DNA from: Caballeronia sp. NK8 | GTDB lineage: Bacteria; Pseudomonadota; Gammaproteobacteria; Burkholderiales; Burkholderiaceae | DNA length: 64,000 nt | Direction of reading: 5' to 3' | Assembly (NCBI RefSeq): GCF_018408855.1 | Contig: NZ_AP024324.1 | Span: 558,001-622,000, forward strand | In this document: positions 16,625-25,842 of the stretch, piece after piece | Position numbering within the stretch: the first letter of the stretch is position 1 | Layout: every line of letters starts with the position of its first letter | Notes under the pieces: model-generated | Told to the model about the DNA's origin: nothing | The model's input: the letters and a program-made list of their open reading frames with translations, nothing else | The model's database searches: none | Position numbers and translations under genes: made by a program

Positions 16625-18922
16625 CTATTCCCTGAGCACGCGCAACTCAGGCTGAGCCGGCGCGCCGCGCTCCTGCGCAGGCGAGTGAATCTGCATCTGC
16701 GGCAGCATCATCTCGATGCCGGCATCGTCCATCCTGAGCTTCAGCCTCGCGTTGAAGGCGCGCGCCACGCTCCATTGCTGCAGCGGCCTGGTCTTGATCT
16801 GCCCTTTCACCACGACGCAGTTCGCTTCGAAGCGATCGAGGCCCCACACTTCGACCGGCGCCAGTATCTCGCTGCGAAAGCGAAAGTCGGCGCTCAGATC
16901 GTCGGCGACTTCCGTGATCATGCGCGTGATGTCGTCCAGTTTCGCGGAGAACGGAACGCGCACTTCGAACACCGCGTTGGAAAAATCGCGCGACAGATTC
17001 TTCACGATCTTGATCTGCGAGAACGGAATGGTGTGAACCGCACCCTGCGCATCGCGCAGCCGGACGGTGCGGATCGTGAGGTCCATCACGGTGCCGGCAT
17101 GTCCGCCGTCGAGATCGATCCAGTCGCCGACCGAAATCGTGTCCTCGACGATGATGAACAGGCCCGTGATCAGATCGGTGACGAGCGACTTCGCGCCGAA
17201 CCCGACCGCGAGACCGATCACGCCCGCGCCGGCGAGCAGCGGCGTCAGATTGATGCCGAGACTCGCGGCGGCGACGAACACCGCGAGGCTCGCGACCGTC
17301 ACGAAGATCGCGTTGCGCACGATCGGCAGCATCGTGCGCGCGCGCGTGCCCGGACTGAGCGCCTTGTTGCGCGAGTTGTTCGGGCCGAGCGCTTCGAGAA
17401 TGACGGTGTCGATGAGAATCCATAGAAACCACGCGCCGAATACCGTCGCGACGACCGCGATCAGCGCGTGCCTGAAGCCGGGCGTCATCGCGCTGTGCTT
17501 GATGACGCGCGCAATCGGTCCGCTCCAGAGTTCCAGCTCGAAACGCAGGTAGGCGAGCCAGATCAGGAACACGACCAGCGTGCACACGAAACGCAACAGC
17601 CGCGTCATGTGCGGCGCGCGGCGTTGCGCACGCGTGTCGCGCCGGCGCGTCAGATGCAGCAGCAACGCGGACACGAAAATCGTGAGCACGAGCAGCACCG
17701 CGCTGAGGACTGACGGCCGCAGCACGTCCCTTTCGGTGCCACGCCCGTCGATGATCGCGACGACCGACGCCGCCGCGATCAGCAATACCGGGATATGCCA
17801 TAGCGACGCGAGGATATCGAGCGTTTCGGTCGCGAACTGGTGATCGCGCCGTCGCACATACGGGCGATTGCGGATCAGATGCGTGACCGGCCGCCGAAAT
17901 ACGAGCGCGAAATAGGCGAAGAGCAACGCCGCAGCGAGATTGGCGAAGGTCGATATGATGCCCGCGAGATTCGGGCCGAGCTGGCGCGTGACATCGACAT
18001 TGGCGGTCCCGTCGCCGAGCGCGCCGCACGCGCCGACCGCAAAGAGCGGCCAAAGCGTTCGTGCCAGCAGTTGCTGCACGGCGGCGCGACGATGCGCCGT
18101 ACTGAACATCGAGAACACGATCATGCAGATCGCCGAAAAGATGGCCCCGCCCAGGATCGCATACGCGATGACGAGCCCGAGCGTGCGGCCGAGCGCGTCG
18201 GGCATCGCGCGCACGAAGAACAGCACGGCCAGGAATGCGACGATCCAGGGTCCGGTCTGCCGCAGGGCGAAGCTCAGCATCTCGACCGATGTCGGATTCG
18301 GCGCGAGCGCGACATTCTTGCCATAGCGCGCGAACACGCGTCGCTGAACGCGGATCAGCACGTACGCGCACAGTCCCCAGAGCGCGAGCGTCGCGCCCAT
18401 GCCGGTGACGATCCTGCCGAACGATTCGCCATTCGCGCCCGTGACGACGGCGCGCAGCTCGCTTGCAGCGGCGCTCGAACGCGCGCTCCAGAACCGCAAC
18501 GGCGAAATTCCCTGGCTGAGATTCGTTTCGACCGATGCGATGCCCGATGCAATCGCGCCGAGCAAGTCGCCGTTGACGGCCACGGGCACGGGCGCGGCCG
18601 GCGCAGCCTTTTCCGTGGCGTCGCGCAACACCTTCAGTTGCGCGACGAAGGCGCTGCGTTGCGCGTCGTTGTCGAGCGTACCGATCAGGCCGTTCAGCGA
18701 CCGCACCATCTCGGCCTGACTCGCGGGTGACGGCGGCGAGGCTGCCTGCGATCCCGAGGCTGTCCAGGTCGAGATGATGCCCTGCATCGCCGCGGGAAGG
18801 GGCGCGGCCACGGCGCAACGCATGAACATCGCGCATCCGATGAAGATGCCGAGCGCAATCATCCACGCGCGGGCATGGATCAGGACATGGCCCGCTTCGA
18901 TACGCCGCGTGAATGCGCTCAT
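16625..18922 (-). CDS. Large MscS-family mechanosensitive channel (YbiO-like)
   Basis: A 765-residue inner-membrane channel. It has an N-terminal signal or anchor segment, a periplasmic helical domain to about residue 165, then about ten membrane helices, and the MscS pore/beta domain near residues 560-740. The pore helix region reads LLAGAGVIGLAVGFGAKSLVTDLITG and is followed by VGDWIDLDGGHAGTVMDLTIRTVRLRDAQG, the family core. Size and layout are close to Escherichia coli YbiO (about 740 residues). It should release solutes on hypo-osmotic shock. A hairpin lies just upstream of its ribosome binding site. Confidence 0.88.
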   Translation of the reverse strand: MSAFTRRIEAGHVLIHARAWMIALGIFIGCAMFMRCAVAAPLPAAMQGIISTWTASGSQAASPPSPASQAEMVRSLNGLIGTLDNDAQRSAFVAQLKVLRDATEKAAPAAPVPVAVNGDLLGAIASGIASVETNLSQGISPLRFWSARSSAAASELRAVVTGANGESFGRIVTGMGATLALWGLCAYVLIRVQRRVFARYGKNVALAPNPTSVEMLSFALRQTGPWIVAFLAVLFFVRAMPDALGRTLGLVIAYAILGGAIFSAICMIVFSMFSTAHRRAAVQQLLARTLWPLFAVGACGALGDGTANVDVTRQLGPNLAGIISTFANLAAALLFAYFALVFRRPVTHLIRNRPYVRRRDHQFATETLDILASLWHIPVLLIAAASVVAIIDGRGTERDVLRPSVLSAVLLVLTIFVSALLLHLTRRRDTRAQRRAPHMTRLLRFVCTLVVFLIWLAYLRFELELWSGPIARVIKHSAMTPGFRHALIAVVATVFGAWFLWILIDTVILEALGPNNSRNKALSPGTRARTMLPIVRNAIFVTVASLAVFVAAASLGINLTPLLAGAGVIGLAVGFGAKSLVTDLITGLFIIVEDTISVGDWIDLDGGHAGTVMDLTIRTVRLRDAQGAVHTIPFSQIKIVKNLSRDFSNAVFEVRVPFSAKLDDITRMITEVADDLSADFRFRSEILAPVEVWGLDRFEANCVVVKGQIKTRPLQQWSVARAFNARLKLRMDDAGIEMMLPQMQIHSPAQERGAPAQPELRVLRE

Positions 18923-19237
18923 GGAGACTCCCCCGGGACGTCATCCCGGTCAAAGCGGCACTATCCGCGAGATTGTCAAAGGACTCGAATCGCCGAATGC
19001 GCCGGGATTGCGGTTCTTGGAGATTAGCCTATCGCCGTGGGCATGGCGAACCGACGCGCGTCATCTCAGTGAACGTTTAAGTCACCCGCACCTGCTCCCC
19101 TCCCGTTGCGGGAGGCGCGCAACCGGCCGGCACCGCTCTAAGATCGGCGCAACGCACTGTGGGATATGGCACGCGCGCATCCGCGAGCTTCACGGCCGCT
19201 GCCGCTGCGCTCACACGCATTCATCCGGAGAGACAAA
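18923..19237. other. Divergent intergenic region, mscS / acyl-CoA dehydrogenase
   Basis: A 315-nt gap without a supported gene. It holds an inverted repeat CCGGGA-cgtca-TCCCGG (18933-18949) directly upstream of the mscS ribosome binding site, and a hairpin CCTCCCG-ttg-CGGGAGG (19099-19115) that resembles two others in the window. GGAGAGA at 19227-19233 serves the TTG start of the acyl-CoA dehydrogenase. I see no convincing promoter boxes. Confidence 0.5.
19099..19115. repeat. Short GC hairpin, copy 1 of a possible dispersed element
   Basis: CCTCCCG-TTG-CGGGAGG, 7-bp perfect stem, in the gap before the acyl-CoA dehydrogenase. Related hairpins occur at 29178-29198 and 32041-32060. The pattern resembles the short intergenic C-run/G-run palindromes common in proteobacterial genomes. 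Confidence 0.35.
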
Positions 19238-21028
19238 TTGACGTACACCGCGCCACTGAAAGACATGCTGTTCGTGATCGAAGAACTCGCCGATGTCGCG
19301 AGCATTTCGGCGCTGCCGGGCTTCGAGGACGCCTCGCTCGACATCGCGCAGGCGGTGCTCGACGAAGCCGCGAAGTTCAACAGCGAGATTCTCGCCCCGC
19401 TCAACGCCGAAGGCGACAAGAATCCGAGCGAGTGGCATGACGGCGAAGTCACGACGACGCCCGGTTTCAAGGAAGCGTTCCGCCAGTATGGCGAAGGCGG
19501 CTGGCAAGGCGTGGTGCATCCGGCCGAATTCGGCGGACAGGGATTGCCGAAGCTGATCGCGACGCCCTGCATCGAGATGCTGAACGCCGCGAACCTGTCG
19601 TTCGCGCTCTGCCCGCTTCTCACCGACGGCGCGATCGAAGCGCTGCTCACCGCCGGTTCCGACGAACTGAAACAGCGTTACCTGCCGAAACTCATCTCGG
19701 GTGAATGGACCGGCACGATGAACCTGACGGAACCGCAAGCCGGCTCCGATCTCGCTCTGGTCCGCTCGCGCGCGCAAGCTCAGGGCGACGGAACCTACAA
19801 GCTGTTCGGCACGAAAATCTTCATCACGTACGGCGAGCACAACATGGCGGAGAACATCGTGCATCTCGTGCTCGCGCGCACGCCGGACGCGCCCGAGGGC
19901 GTCAAGGGCATCTCGCTCTTCCTGGTGCCGAAGTTCCTGGTGAACGACGACGGCTCGCCCGGCGCGCGCAACGACGTGCATTGCGTGTCGATCGAGCACA
20001 AGCTCGGCATCAAGGCGAGCCCGACGGCCGTGCTGCAATACGGCGATCACGGCGGCGCGCTCGGCTATCTGATCGGCGAGGAAAATCGCGGCGTCGAATA
20101 CATGTTCATCATGATGAACGCGGCGCGCTTCGCGGTCGGCGTGCAGGGCATCGCGGTGTCCGATCGCGCCTACCAGCAGGCGGCCGCCTATGCGAAGGAT
20201 CGCGTGCAGAGCCGTCCCGTCGACGGTTCCGCGAAACAGTCCGTCGCCATCATTCAGCACCCGGACGTGCGCCGCATGCTCGCGACGATGCGCGCGCTGA
20301 CCGAAGGCGCCCGCGCGCTCGCCTATGTCGCAGCCGCGCATTCGGACATCGCGCATCACGCCGCCGACGCGGACACGCGCGCGCGGCATGCCGCCATCTA
20401 CGAATACCTCGTGCCGATCGTGAAGGGCTGGAGCACGGAGATGTCGATCGACGTCACGAGCCTCGGCGTGCAGGTGCACGGCGGCATGGGCTTCATCGAG
20501 GAGACGGGCGCGGCGCAGCACTATCGCGACGCCCGCATCCTGACGATCTACGAAGGCACGACCGCGATCCAGGCCAACGACCTGATCGGCCGCAAGACGA
20601 TTCGCGACGGTGGCGCGGCCGCCCGCGCGATCCTCGCGCAGATCGACGAGACGCTCGCCGCGCTCGAACAGCACGACGGCGCCGCATTCGGTGCGATGCA
20701 TCGACGGCTCATGGCCGGACGCGCCGCGCTTGCGAACACCGTCGAGTTCATGCTGCACAACGCGAAGAGCGACACGAAAGCCGTTTTCGCGGGCGGCGTG
20801 GCCTATCTGAAGCTCGCCGGCATCGTGCTGTCGGGCTGGCAGATGGCGCGCGCGCTGATCGCGGCGCACACCAAACGCGCCGACGATCCCGCGTTCTACG
20901 ACGCCAAGATCGCGACCGCGCATTTCTTCGCCGATCATCTGCTGCCGCAGGCGGTCGCGCTGGAAGCGTCGATCGTCAGCGCGAAGGGCGATCAGGGCGT
21001 GCTCGCGCTCGACGCAGACCAGTTCTGA
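19238..21028 (+). CDS. Acyl-CoA dehydrogenase (DmdC-like, 596 residues)
   Basis: A FAD enzyme that oxidises acyl-CoA to trans-2-enoyl-CoA. The TTG at 19238 is chosen because GGAGAGA lies 4 nt upstream and the product then begins MTYTAPLKDMLFVIEEL, the usual start of this subfamily; starting farther up would add a basic non-family stretch. Domains run N-terminal helices, the beta domain (TEPQAGSDLALVRSRA near residue 165), the C-terminal helices with QVHGGMGFIEETGAAQHYRD, and RILTIYEGTTAIQANDLIGRK with the catalytic Glu. An extra C-terminal domain explains the length (about 595). It is followed 16 nt later by its electron acceptor ETF-QO and converges with the PHA operon, so it plausibly supplies enoyl-CoA. 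Confidence 0.9.
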   Translation: MTYTAPLKDMLFVIEELADVASISALPGFEDASLDIAQAVLDEAAKFNSEILAPLNAEGDKNPSEWHDGEVTTTPGFKEAFRQYGEGGWQGVVHPAEFGGQGLPKLIATPCIEMLNAANLSFALCPLLTDGAIEALLTAGSDELKQRYLPKLISGEWTGTMNLTEPQAGSDLALVRSRAQAQGDGTYKLFGTKIFITYGEHNMAENIVHLVLARTPDAPEGVKGISLFLVPKFLVNDDGSPGARNDVHCVSIEHKLGIKASPTAVLQYGDHGGALGYLIGEENRGVEYMFIMMNAARFAVGVQGIAVSDRAYQQAAAYAKDRVQSRPVDGSAKQSVAIIQHPDVRRMLATMRALTEGARALAYVAAAHSDIAHHAADADTRARHAAIYEYLVPIVKGWSTEMSIDVTSLGVQVHGGMGFIEETGAAQHYRDARILTIYEGTTAIQANDLIGRKTIRDGGAAARAILAQIDETLAALEQHDGAAFGAMHRRLMAGRAALANTVEFMLHNAKSDTKAVFAGGVAYLKLAGIVLSGWQMARALIAAHTKRADDPAFYDAKIATAHFFADHLLPQAVALEASIVSAKGDQGVLALDADQF

Positions 21029-21044
21029 GCGAGGGGACCACCTC

Positions 21045-22742
21045 ATGACAATATCGACCAGACAGGCGAATCCATCGGACCGATGGATCGAAGCGTACGG
21101 CCCGCGCGAATCGATGGAATACGACGTGGTGATCGTGGGCGGCGGTCCGGCGGGGCTGTCGGCGGCCATCCGCATCAAGCAGCTTGCGCAGCAGGAAGGC
21201 GCGGACGTATCGGTCTGCGTGCTCGAAAAGGGCTCGGAGATCGGCGCGCACATTCTCTCGGGCGCGGTCATGGACCCGCGCGCGATCACCGAACTGATCC
21301 CCGACTGGAAGGCGCTCGGGGCGCCGCTGAATGTCGAAGTGACGGAAGACCGGTTCCTTTTTCTCTCGGAGAAGGGGGCGGTCAAGACGCCGAACTGGGC
21401 GTTGCCCGCGAGCTTCAGGAATCACGGCAACTACGTGATCAGCCTCGGCAACGTGACGCGCTGGCTCGCTCAGCAGGCCGAAGCGCTCGGCGTCGAAATC
21501 TTCCCGGGCTTTCCGGCAGCCGAAGTGCTGTATCGCGACGACGGCTCGGTCAAGGGTGTCGCCACCGGCAACATGGGCGTCGGCAAGGATGGCGAGCCGA
21601 CCGCCGGCTTTCAGCTCGGCATGGAACTGCACGCGAAGTACACGTTGTTCGCGGAAGGCGCGCGCGGTCATCTCGGCCGCCGTTTGAGCGATGAGTTCGG
21701 GTTGCGGGCGAACGCGGGTCATCAGGTCTACGGGCTCGGCATCAAGGAACTGTGGGAAGTCGACCCGGCGCAGCACAAGCCGGGCCTCGTCGTTCACACA
21801 GCCGGCTGGCCGCTCGACACGGATACCTATGGCGGATCGTTCCTCTATCACCTCGACGGGAATCAGGTGGCGGTCGGCTTTGTCGTCGGACTGGGGTACC
21901 GGAATCCGTTCCTGTCGCCTTTCGAGGAATTTCAGCGCTACAAGACACATCCCGCGATCCGGCCGTTTCTGGAAGGAGGCAAGCGCCTGTCGTATGGCGC
22001 GCGTGTCATCACGGCGGGCGGTCTCACCGCGCTGCCGAAGCTGACGTTTCCGGGCGGCGCGCTGATCGGCGACAACGCGGGCTTTCTGAACGCGTCGAGG
22101 ATCAAGGGCAGCCACGGCGCGATCAAGTCCGGCATGCTCGCCGCCGAAGCCGCCTTCGATGCGATCCGTTGCGGCCGTCAGCATGACGAACTGGGCGATT
22201 ATCCGCAATCGTTCAGGCGTTCGTGGCTGCACGAGGAACTGCACAAGGCGCGCAACTTCAAGCAGTGGATGAGCAAGGGGCTGGTCGTCGGCTCGTTGAT
22301 GGTGGGCGTCGAACAGAAGCTCTTTGGCGGCAAGGTGCCGTGGACGCTGCGGCATCGTCATGCGGATCACGAAACGCTGCAGCCCGCCGCGAACGCCACG
22401 CCTATCGTCTATCCGAAACCCGACGGCAAGCTGACGTTCGACCGGCTCTCCTCGGTGTTCATCTCGAACACGAATCACGAGGAGAACCAGCCGGCGCATC
22501 TGACGCTCAAGGATGCGACCGCGCCCGTCGCGATCAATCTCGCGAAGTACGCGGGACCGGAAAGCCGCTATTGTCCGGCGGGCGTTTACGAGTTCGTGAA
22601 GGACGATGACGGCGCCGAGCAACTCGTCATCAACGCGCAGAATTGCCTGCACTGCAAGACCTGCGACATCAAGGACCCGGGACAGAATATCGTATGGGTT
22701 ACGCCCGAAGGCAGCGGCGGGCCGGGTTATCCGAACATGTGA
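21045..22742 (+). CDS. Electron-transfer flavoprotein:ubiquinone oxidoreductase
   Basis: A 565-residue membrane-associated FAD and 4Fe-4S enzyme passing electrons from ETF to ubiquinone. DVVIVGGGPAGLSAAIRI (around residues 27-44) is the FAD-binding start. The C-terminal cluster motif has cysteines in RYCPAGVYE and NCLHCKTCDIKDP, and the protein ends in the conserved EGSGGPGYPNM. Length fits the bacterial family. The gene directly follows the acyl-CoA dehydrogenase, so the two form a unit for fatty-acyl oxidation. Confidence 0.93.
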   Translation: MTISTRQANPSDRWIEAYGPRESMEYDVVIVGGGPAGLSAAIRIKQLAQQEGADVSVCVLEKGSEIGAHILSGAVMDPRAITELIPDWKALGAPLNVEVTEDRFLFLSEKGAVKTPNWALPASFRNHGNYVISLGNVTRWLAQQAEALGVEIFPGFPAAEVLYRDDGSVKGVATGNMGVGKDGEPTAGFQLGMELHAKYTLFAEGARGHLGRRLSDEFGLRANAGHQVYGLGIKELWEVDPAQHKPGLVVHTAGWPLDTDTYGGSFLYHLDGNQVAVGFVVGLGYRNPFLSPFEEFQRYKTHPAIRPFLEGGKRLSYGARVITAGGLTALPKLTFPGGALIGDNAGFLNASRIKGSHGAIKSGMLAAEAAFDAIRCGRQHDELGDYPQSFRRSWLHEELHKARNFKQWMSKGLVVGSLMVGVEQKLFGGKVPWTLRHRHADHETLQPAANATPIVYPKPDGKLTFDRLSSVFISNTNHEENQPAHLTLKDATAPVAINLAKYAGPESRYCPAGVYEFVKDDDGAEQLVINAQNCLHCKTCDIKDPGQNIVWVTPEGSGGPGYPNM

Positions 22743-22748
22743 ATCGAG

Positions 22749-22768
22749 AGGGCCGCTTGCGCGGCCTT
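22749..22768. terminator. Hairpin between convergent ETF-QO and PHA depolymerase genes
   Basis: GGCCGC-TTGC-GCGGCC (22751-22766) with one or two further weak pairs, 8 nt after the ETF-QO stop codon and 14 nt before the end of phaZ. Likely bidirectional terminator, followed by TT on the plus strand only. Confidence 0.5.
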
Positions 22769-22781
22769 CGTCACATCGGCA

Positions 22782-23597
22782 CTACGCTTCCAGCAGAAAC
22801 TCGCGCACCAGCGGTCCCACTTCATCGGTTTGCGTGATGAGAAAAAGATGCCCGTCCTCGATGACGCGCAACGTCGCCTGACGGATGCGGCTGGCAATGA
22901 TCTTCGCGTTGACGAGAGGAACGATCGGATCGTCGTCGCCATGCATGACGAGTGTCGGCTGGCGCAAGGAACCGAGCCACAGCAGGCTGCTCCATCCGCA
23001 TGTGGCGAGCAACTGGTACATGTATCCGCGCCCGCCGGGCGCCTGAATATGACGCCCGTGTTCCGCCAGCAACTCGGGATCGCGCCTGTATACGCCGCCA
23101 TAAATTTCCGCGCCGATCTCCCGCAGATAATCGGGGTCCCGATAGCGGCGCGCCCCGACCAGCCTCGAAAGCACCGAAAGCCGGCCCGGCACCATGATGA
23201 CGCCCGGTGAAGTCGCGGCCAGCACCAGCCGCCTGCAACGCGACGGATACAGATACGCGAACTGCTGCGCAAGCGCCCCGCCCCATGACACGCCGAGCAC
23301 ATCGACCGGTCCGTCATAGCCGAGCTGCGCGAGCAGCCGGTCGGCCAGCACCGCGAGCGTCGAGAAGCGATACGGCATGAGCGGCGCGGGCGATCCGCCC
23401 ACGCCGGGAATATCGAACATCACGACTTCCACGTCGCCGAGTGCGTCGACGAACGGCTGGATCAGTTCGAGATTCGCGCCGATGCCATTGAAGATGAGGA
23501 GCGGCGGCGACGCATCGCCGCCTCGCCAGATGCCGACGCGAAGCAGTTGTGCGCCGAGCGCGACGGTCTGTATATCCACTGTACGCACACTTTTCAT
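22782..23597 (-). CDS. phaZ: Intracellular mcl-polyhydroxyalkanoate depolymerase
   Basis: A 271-residue alpha/beta hydrolase of the intracellular medium-chain-length PHA depolymerase family. The nucleophile elbow is GVSWGG with Ser104, near the position known in Pseudomonas PhaZ. MHGDDDPIVPLVNA supplies the acid and EDGHLFL the histidine. It should release 3-hydroxyacids from stored polyester granules. I start at the ATG at 23597 (MKSVRTVDIQ). It is 90 nt downstream of the class II PHA synthase on the same strand, the same neighbour relation as phaC1-phaZ in Pseudomonas, which makes the call firmer than the hydrolase fold alone would. Confidence 0.85.
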   Translation of the reverse strand: MKSVRTVDIQTVALGAQLLRVGIWRGGDASPPLLIFNGIGANLELIQPFVDALGDVEVVMFDIPGVGGSPAPLMPYRFSTLAVLADRLLAQLGYDGPVDVLGVSWGGALAQQFAYLYPSRCRRLVLAATSPGVIMVPGRLSVLSRLVGARRYRDPDYLREIGAEIYGGVYRRDPELLAEHGRHIQAPGGRGYMYQLLATCGWSSLLWLGSLRQPTLVMHGDDDPIVPLVNAKIIASRIRQATLRVIEDGHLFLITQTDEVGPLVREFLLEA

Positions 23598-23687
23598 CGT
23601 TCTTGTCCATGTGAATGTCGACGAAACGCCGGGCAAGCGCGCGGCATTCCCCGGTGCGCCTTCCGACGTTTGAAGTTTTGAGGCGGA

Positions 23688-25358
23688 TTACGCCTCGTGA
23701 ACATACGTTCCCGGCGCATCCCCGATACGTCGATGACGCTTGCTGCCGAGCGCTTTGGGCGCGGCGCGCAGTTTGCCCGAGCGTTCGGCGAGCCATGTGC
23801 GCCAGTCGTTCCACCACGAATCCGCTTCGGACGTCGCCCCGGCGAGCCATGCATCGGCGTCTTCGGGCAGCGCTGCGTTGTGGAGGAACTTCGCCTTGGG
23901 ATTGCCTGGCGGATTGATCAGGCTCTGGATATGACCGCTCGAACTCAGCACGTAGCGTGTCTTGCCGCCGAATGCGCGCGCCGTGTTGTAGACGCCTTTC
24001 CACGGCGTGATGTGATCGGTCGCGCCCGCCATGACGTACGTATCGCACGTGACCTCTGACAAGTCGACCGGCGTGCCGAGCACAGTCAACGCCTTCGGCG
24101 TGCTGAGCAGGTTGCGCGAGAAGATGTCGAGCAACTGGCCGTGGAATTTCGCGGGCAGGCGCGTGGTGTCGTTGTTCCAGTAGAGAATGTCGAAGGCCGG
24201 CGGCGCTTCGCCCAGCAGATAGTTGTTGACCCAGAAGTTCCACACCAGATCGTTGGGTCGCATCCAGGCGAACATGCGGCCCATTTCGTCGCCTGCCAGC
24301 ACGCCCTTGGACATGCTGTTGCGTTTGGCGATCTCGATGGCCTCGGGCGTGGTGAAGAGCCCGAGCTGCGATTCCGATGCATTGTCGAGCACCGCCACCA
24401 TCAGCGTGGCCGCGTTGACGGTCTGCTCACCACGGCTTGCCAGATGGCCGAGCAGCGCCGAGATCGTCATCGCGCCGGAACACGCGCCGTGCAGGTTCAC
24501 GGCCTCATGGCCAGTGATATCGCGCACCGCGTCGATCGCCTCGATCAGCGCGGCGACATAGGTGTCCATGTCCCAGTCGCGATGTTCCACGGTGGGATTG
24601 CGCCAGCTCACGGCGAACACCTGAAACTCGCTCTTGACGAGATATTCGACGATGCTCTTGTTCGCGGCCAGATCGAAGATGTAGTACTTGTTGACCTGCG
24701 GCGGCACGATCAAGTGCGGGCACGCATGGACGTTCGGCGTAGCCGGCGCGTACTGAATCAGTTCGAGCACTTCGTTGCGAAACACCACCGCGCCGGGCGT
24801 TGCGGCGAGATTGCCGCCGACCTCGAACGCGCCCTTGTCGACCTGCGACGGCATGCCCTTGTTGCAGAGCGTATCCGTGAGCATGTTTCGCAGACCGGCG
24901 ACGACGCTCGCGCCGCCCGATTCGACGAGCTTTCTGAGCGCCGCGGGATTGCCCGCCAGCGTGTTGGTCGGCGCGAGCGCGTCCGTCACGAGCGACATGA
25001 CGAACTGAGCGCGCTCCTTGCTCTTGCCGTCGAGGGCCGAGTGTTCGACGAAGCCAGCAAGCGCATTGGACCACGCCCGATAGCCATGCAGCGTCGCGCG
25101 ATACAGCGGCTGATCGCGCCATGCGGGATCGGCGAAGCGCTTGTCGCTCTGCTGCGGCAAGGCCGAGGTCAGATCACGCGCGAGCGCCGCCGTCTGCGTC
25201 AGCAGCAGCGCAGGATGCAGCACCGCCTGCGCGCCGATCTGCTGCGCGGCGGCGAGCATATCGACGGCGCGCAGCCCGACGAACGGATTGGGCCCGGACA
25301 TGCCATCGGTCGCGCCGGCCGTGATGTCGTCGTGTTCGCTGCTCTTGTTTACTGCCAT
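23688..25358 (-). CDS. phaC: Class II polyhydroxyalkanoate synthase
   Basis: A 556-residue polymerase that joins (R)-3-hydroxyacyl-CoA units into PHA at the granule surface. The lipase-like box is GACSGA with catalytic Cys293. The acid is in AGATDHITPW and the general base in SSSGHIQSLINPPGNPKA. Length, MRPNDLVWNFWVNNYLLG and the GTYVHE C-terminus match Pseudomonas class II synthases (about 559 residues), which prefer medium-chain monomers, and not the class I enzymes typical of this bacterial family. Start choice: three in-frame ATGs at 25370, 25364 and 25358; only the last has a well-spaced GGAG. It follows the MaoC hydratase gene, a likely monomer source. Confidence 0.9.
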   Translation of the reverse strand: MAVNKSSEHDDITAGATDGMSGPNPFVGLRAVDMLAAAQQIGAQAVLHPALLLTQTAALARDLTSALPQQSDKRFADPAWRDQPLYRATLHGYRAWSNALAGFVEHSALDGKSKERAQFVMSLVTDALAPTNTLAGNPAALRKLVESGGASVVAGLRNMLTDTLCNKGMPSQVDKGAFEVGGNLAATPGAVVFRNEVLELIQYAPATPNVHACPHLIVPPQVNKYYIFDLAANKSIVEYLVKSEFQVFAVSWRNPTVEHRDWDMDTYVAALIEAIDAVRDITGHEAVNLHGACSGAMTISALLGHLASRGEQTVNAATLMVAVLDNASESQLGLFTTPEAIEIAKRNSMSKGVLAGDEMGRMFAWMRPNDLVWNFWVNNYLLGEAPPAFDILYWNNDTTRLPAKFHGQLLDIFSRNLLSTPKALTVLGTPVDLSEVTCDTYVMAGATDHITPWKGVYNTARAFGGKTRYVLSSSGHIQSLINPPGNPKAKFLHNAALPEDADAWLAGATSEADSWWNDWRTWLAERSGKLRAAPKALGSKRHRRIGDAPGTYVHEA

Positions 25359-25377
25359 CTCCATCTCCATACTTTCA

Positions 25378-25842
25378 TCACGCGATGATCATCACGAGTG
25401 TCTGCGCGATCAGCGCGGGCTTGTCCTCGCCTTCTATCTGCAATTCGTTGTCCGTCCTGACGAGCATGCGGCCGTCACTCTTCCTTTCGACCGAGGTCAA
25501 AACCACGCGACTTCTCACGCGGGAACCGGATCTGACCGGCGTCATGAAGCGCACCTTGTCGAGCCCGTAGTTCAGTGCGGCCGACGCATCGGGCGGGATC
25601 AGACCCACGTCGATTGCGAGCGTCGCCAGCAGCGAAAGCGTCAGATAGCCGTGTGCGATGGTGCCGCCGAACGGGCTCTCGCGTTTCGCGCGCTCCTCGT
25701 TCAGGTGGATCCACTGCGTGTCGCCCGTGCATTGCGCGAAGGCGTCGATGCGCGCCTGATCGACGACGACCCATTCCGACACACCCAGCTCCGTGCCGAC
25801 GAATTCGTCGATGGTCGCGATGCCGTATCCTGCGATGCTCAT
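25378..25842 (-). CDS. MaoC-like (R)-specific enoyl-CoA hydratase
   Basis: A 154-residue hot-dog fold hydratase. The catalytic pair is Asp41 and His46 within CTGDTQWIHLNEE, and SPFGGTIAHGYLTLSLL (around residues 57-73) is the family signature. It converts trans-2-enoyl-CoA to (R)-3-hydroxyacyl-CoA, the PHA synthase substrate, as PhaJ does. The ATG at 25842 overlaps the stop of the acyl-CoA ligase gene as ATGA, so the two are translationally coupled. The phaC gene follows 19 nt later. The substrate chain length is inferred from the class II synthase next door, not from sequence. Confidence 0.88.
   Translation of the reverse strand: MSIAGYGIATIDEFVGTELGVSEWVVVDQARIDAFAQCTGDTQWIHLNEERAKRESPFGGTIAHGYLTLSLLATLAIDVGLIPPDASAALNYGLDKVRFMTPVRSGSRVRSRVVLTSVERKSDGRMLVRTDNELQIEGEDKPALIAQTLVMIIA

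Noticed and set aside
16647..18953. A 768-codon minus-strand frame overlapping the MscS gene
   Set aside because: Same-strand alternative frame, Arg-rich and without membrane segments; the MscS frame has the complete family pattern.
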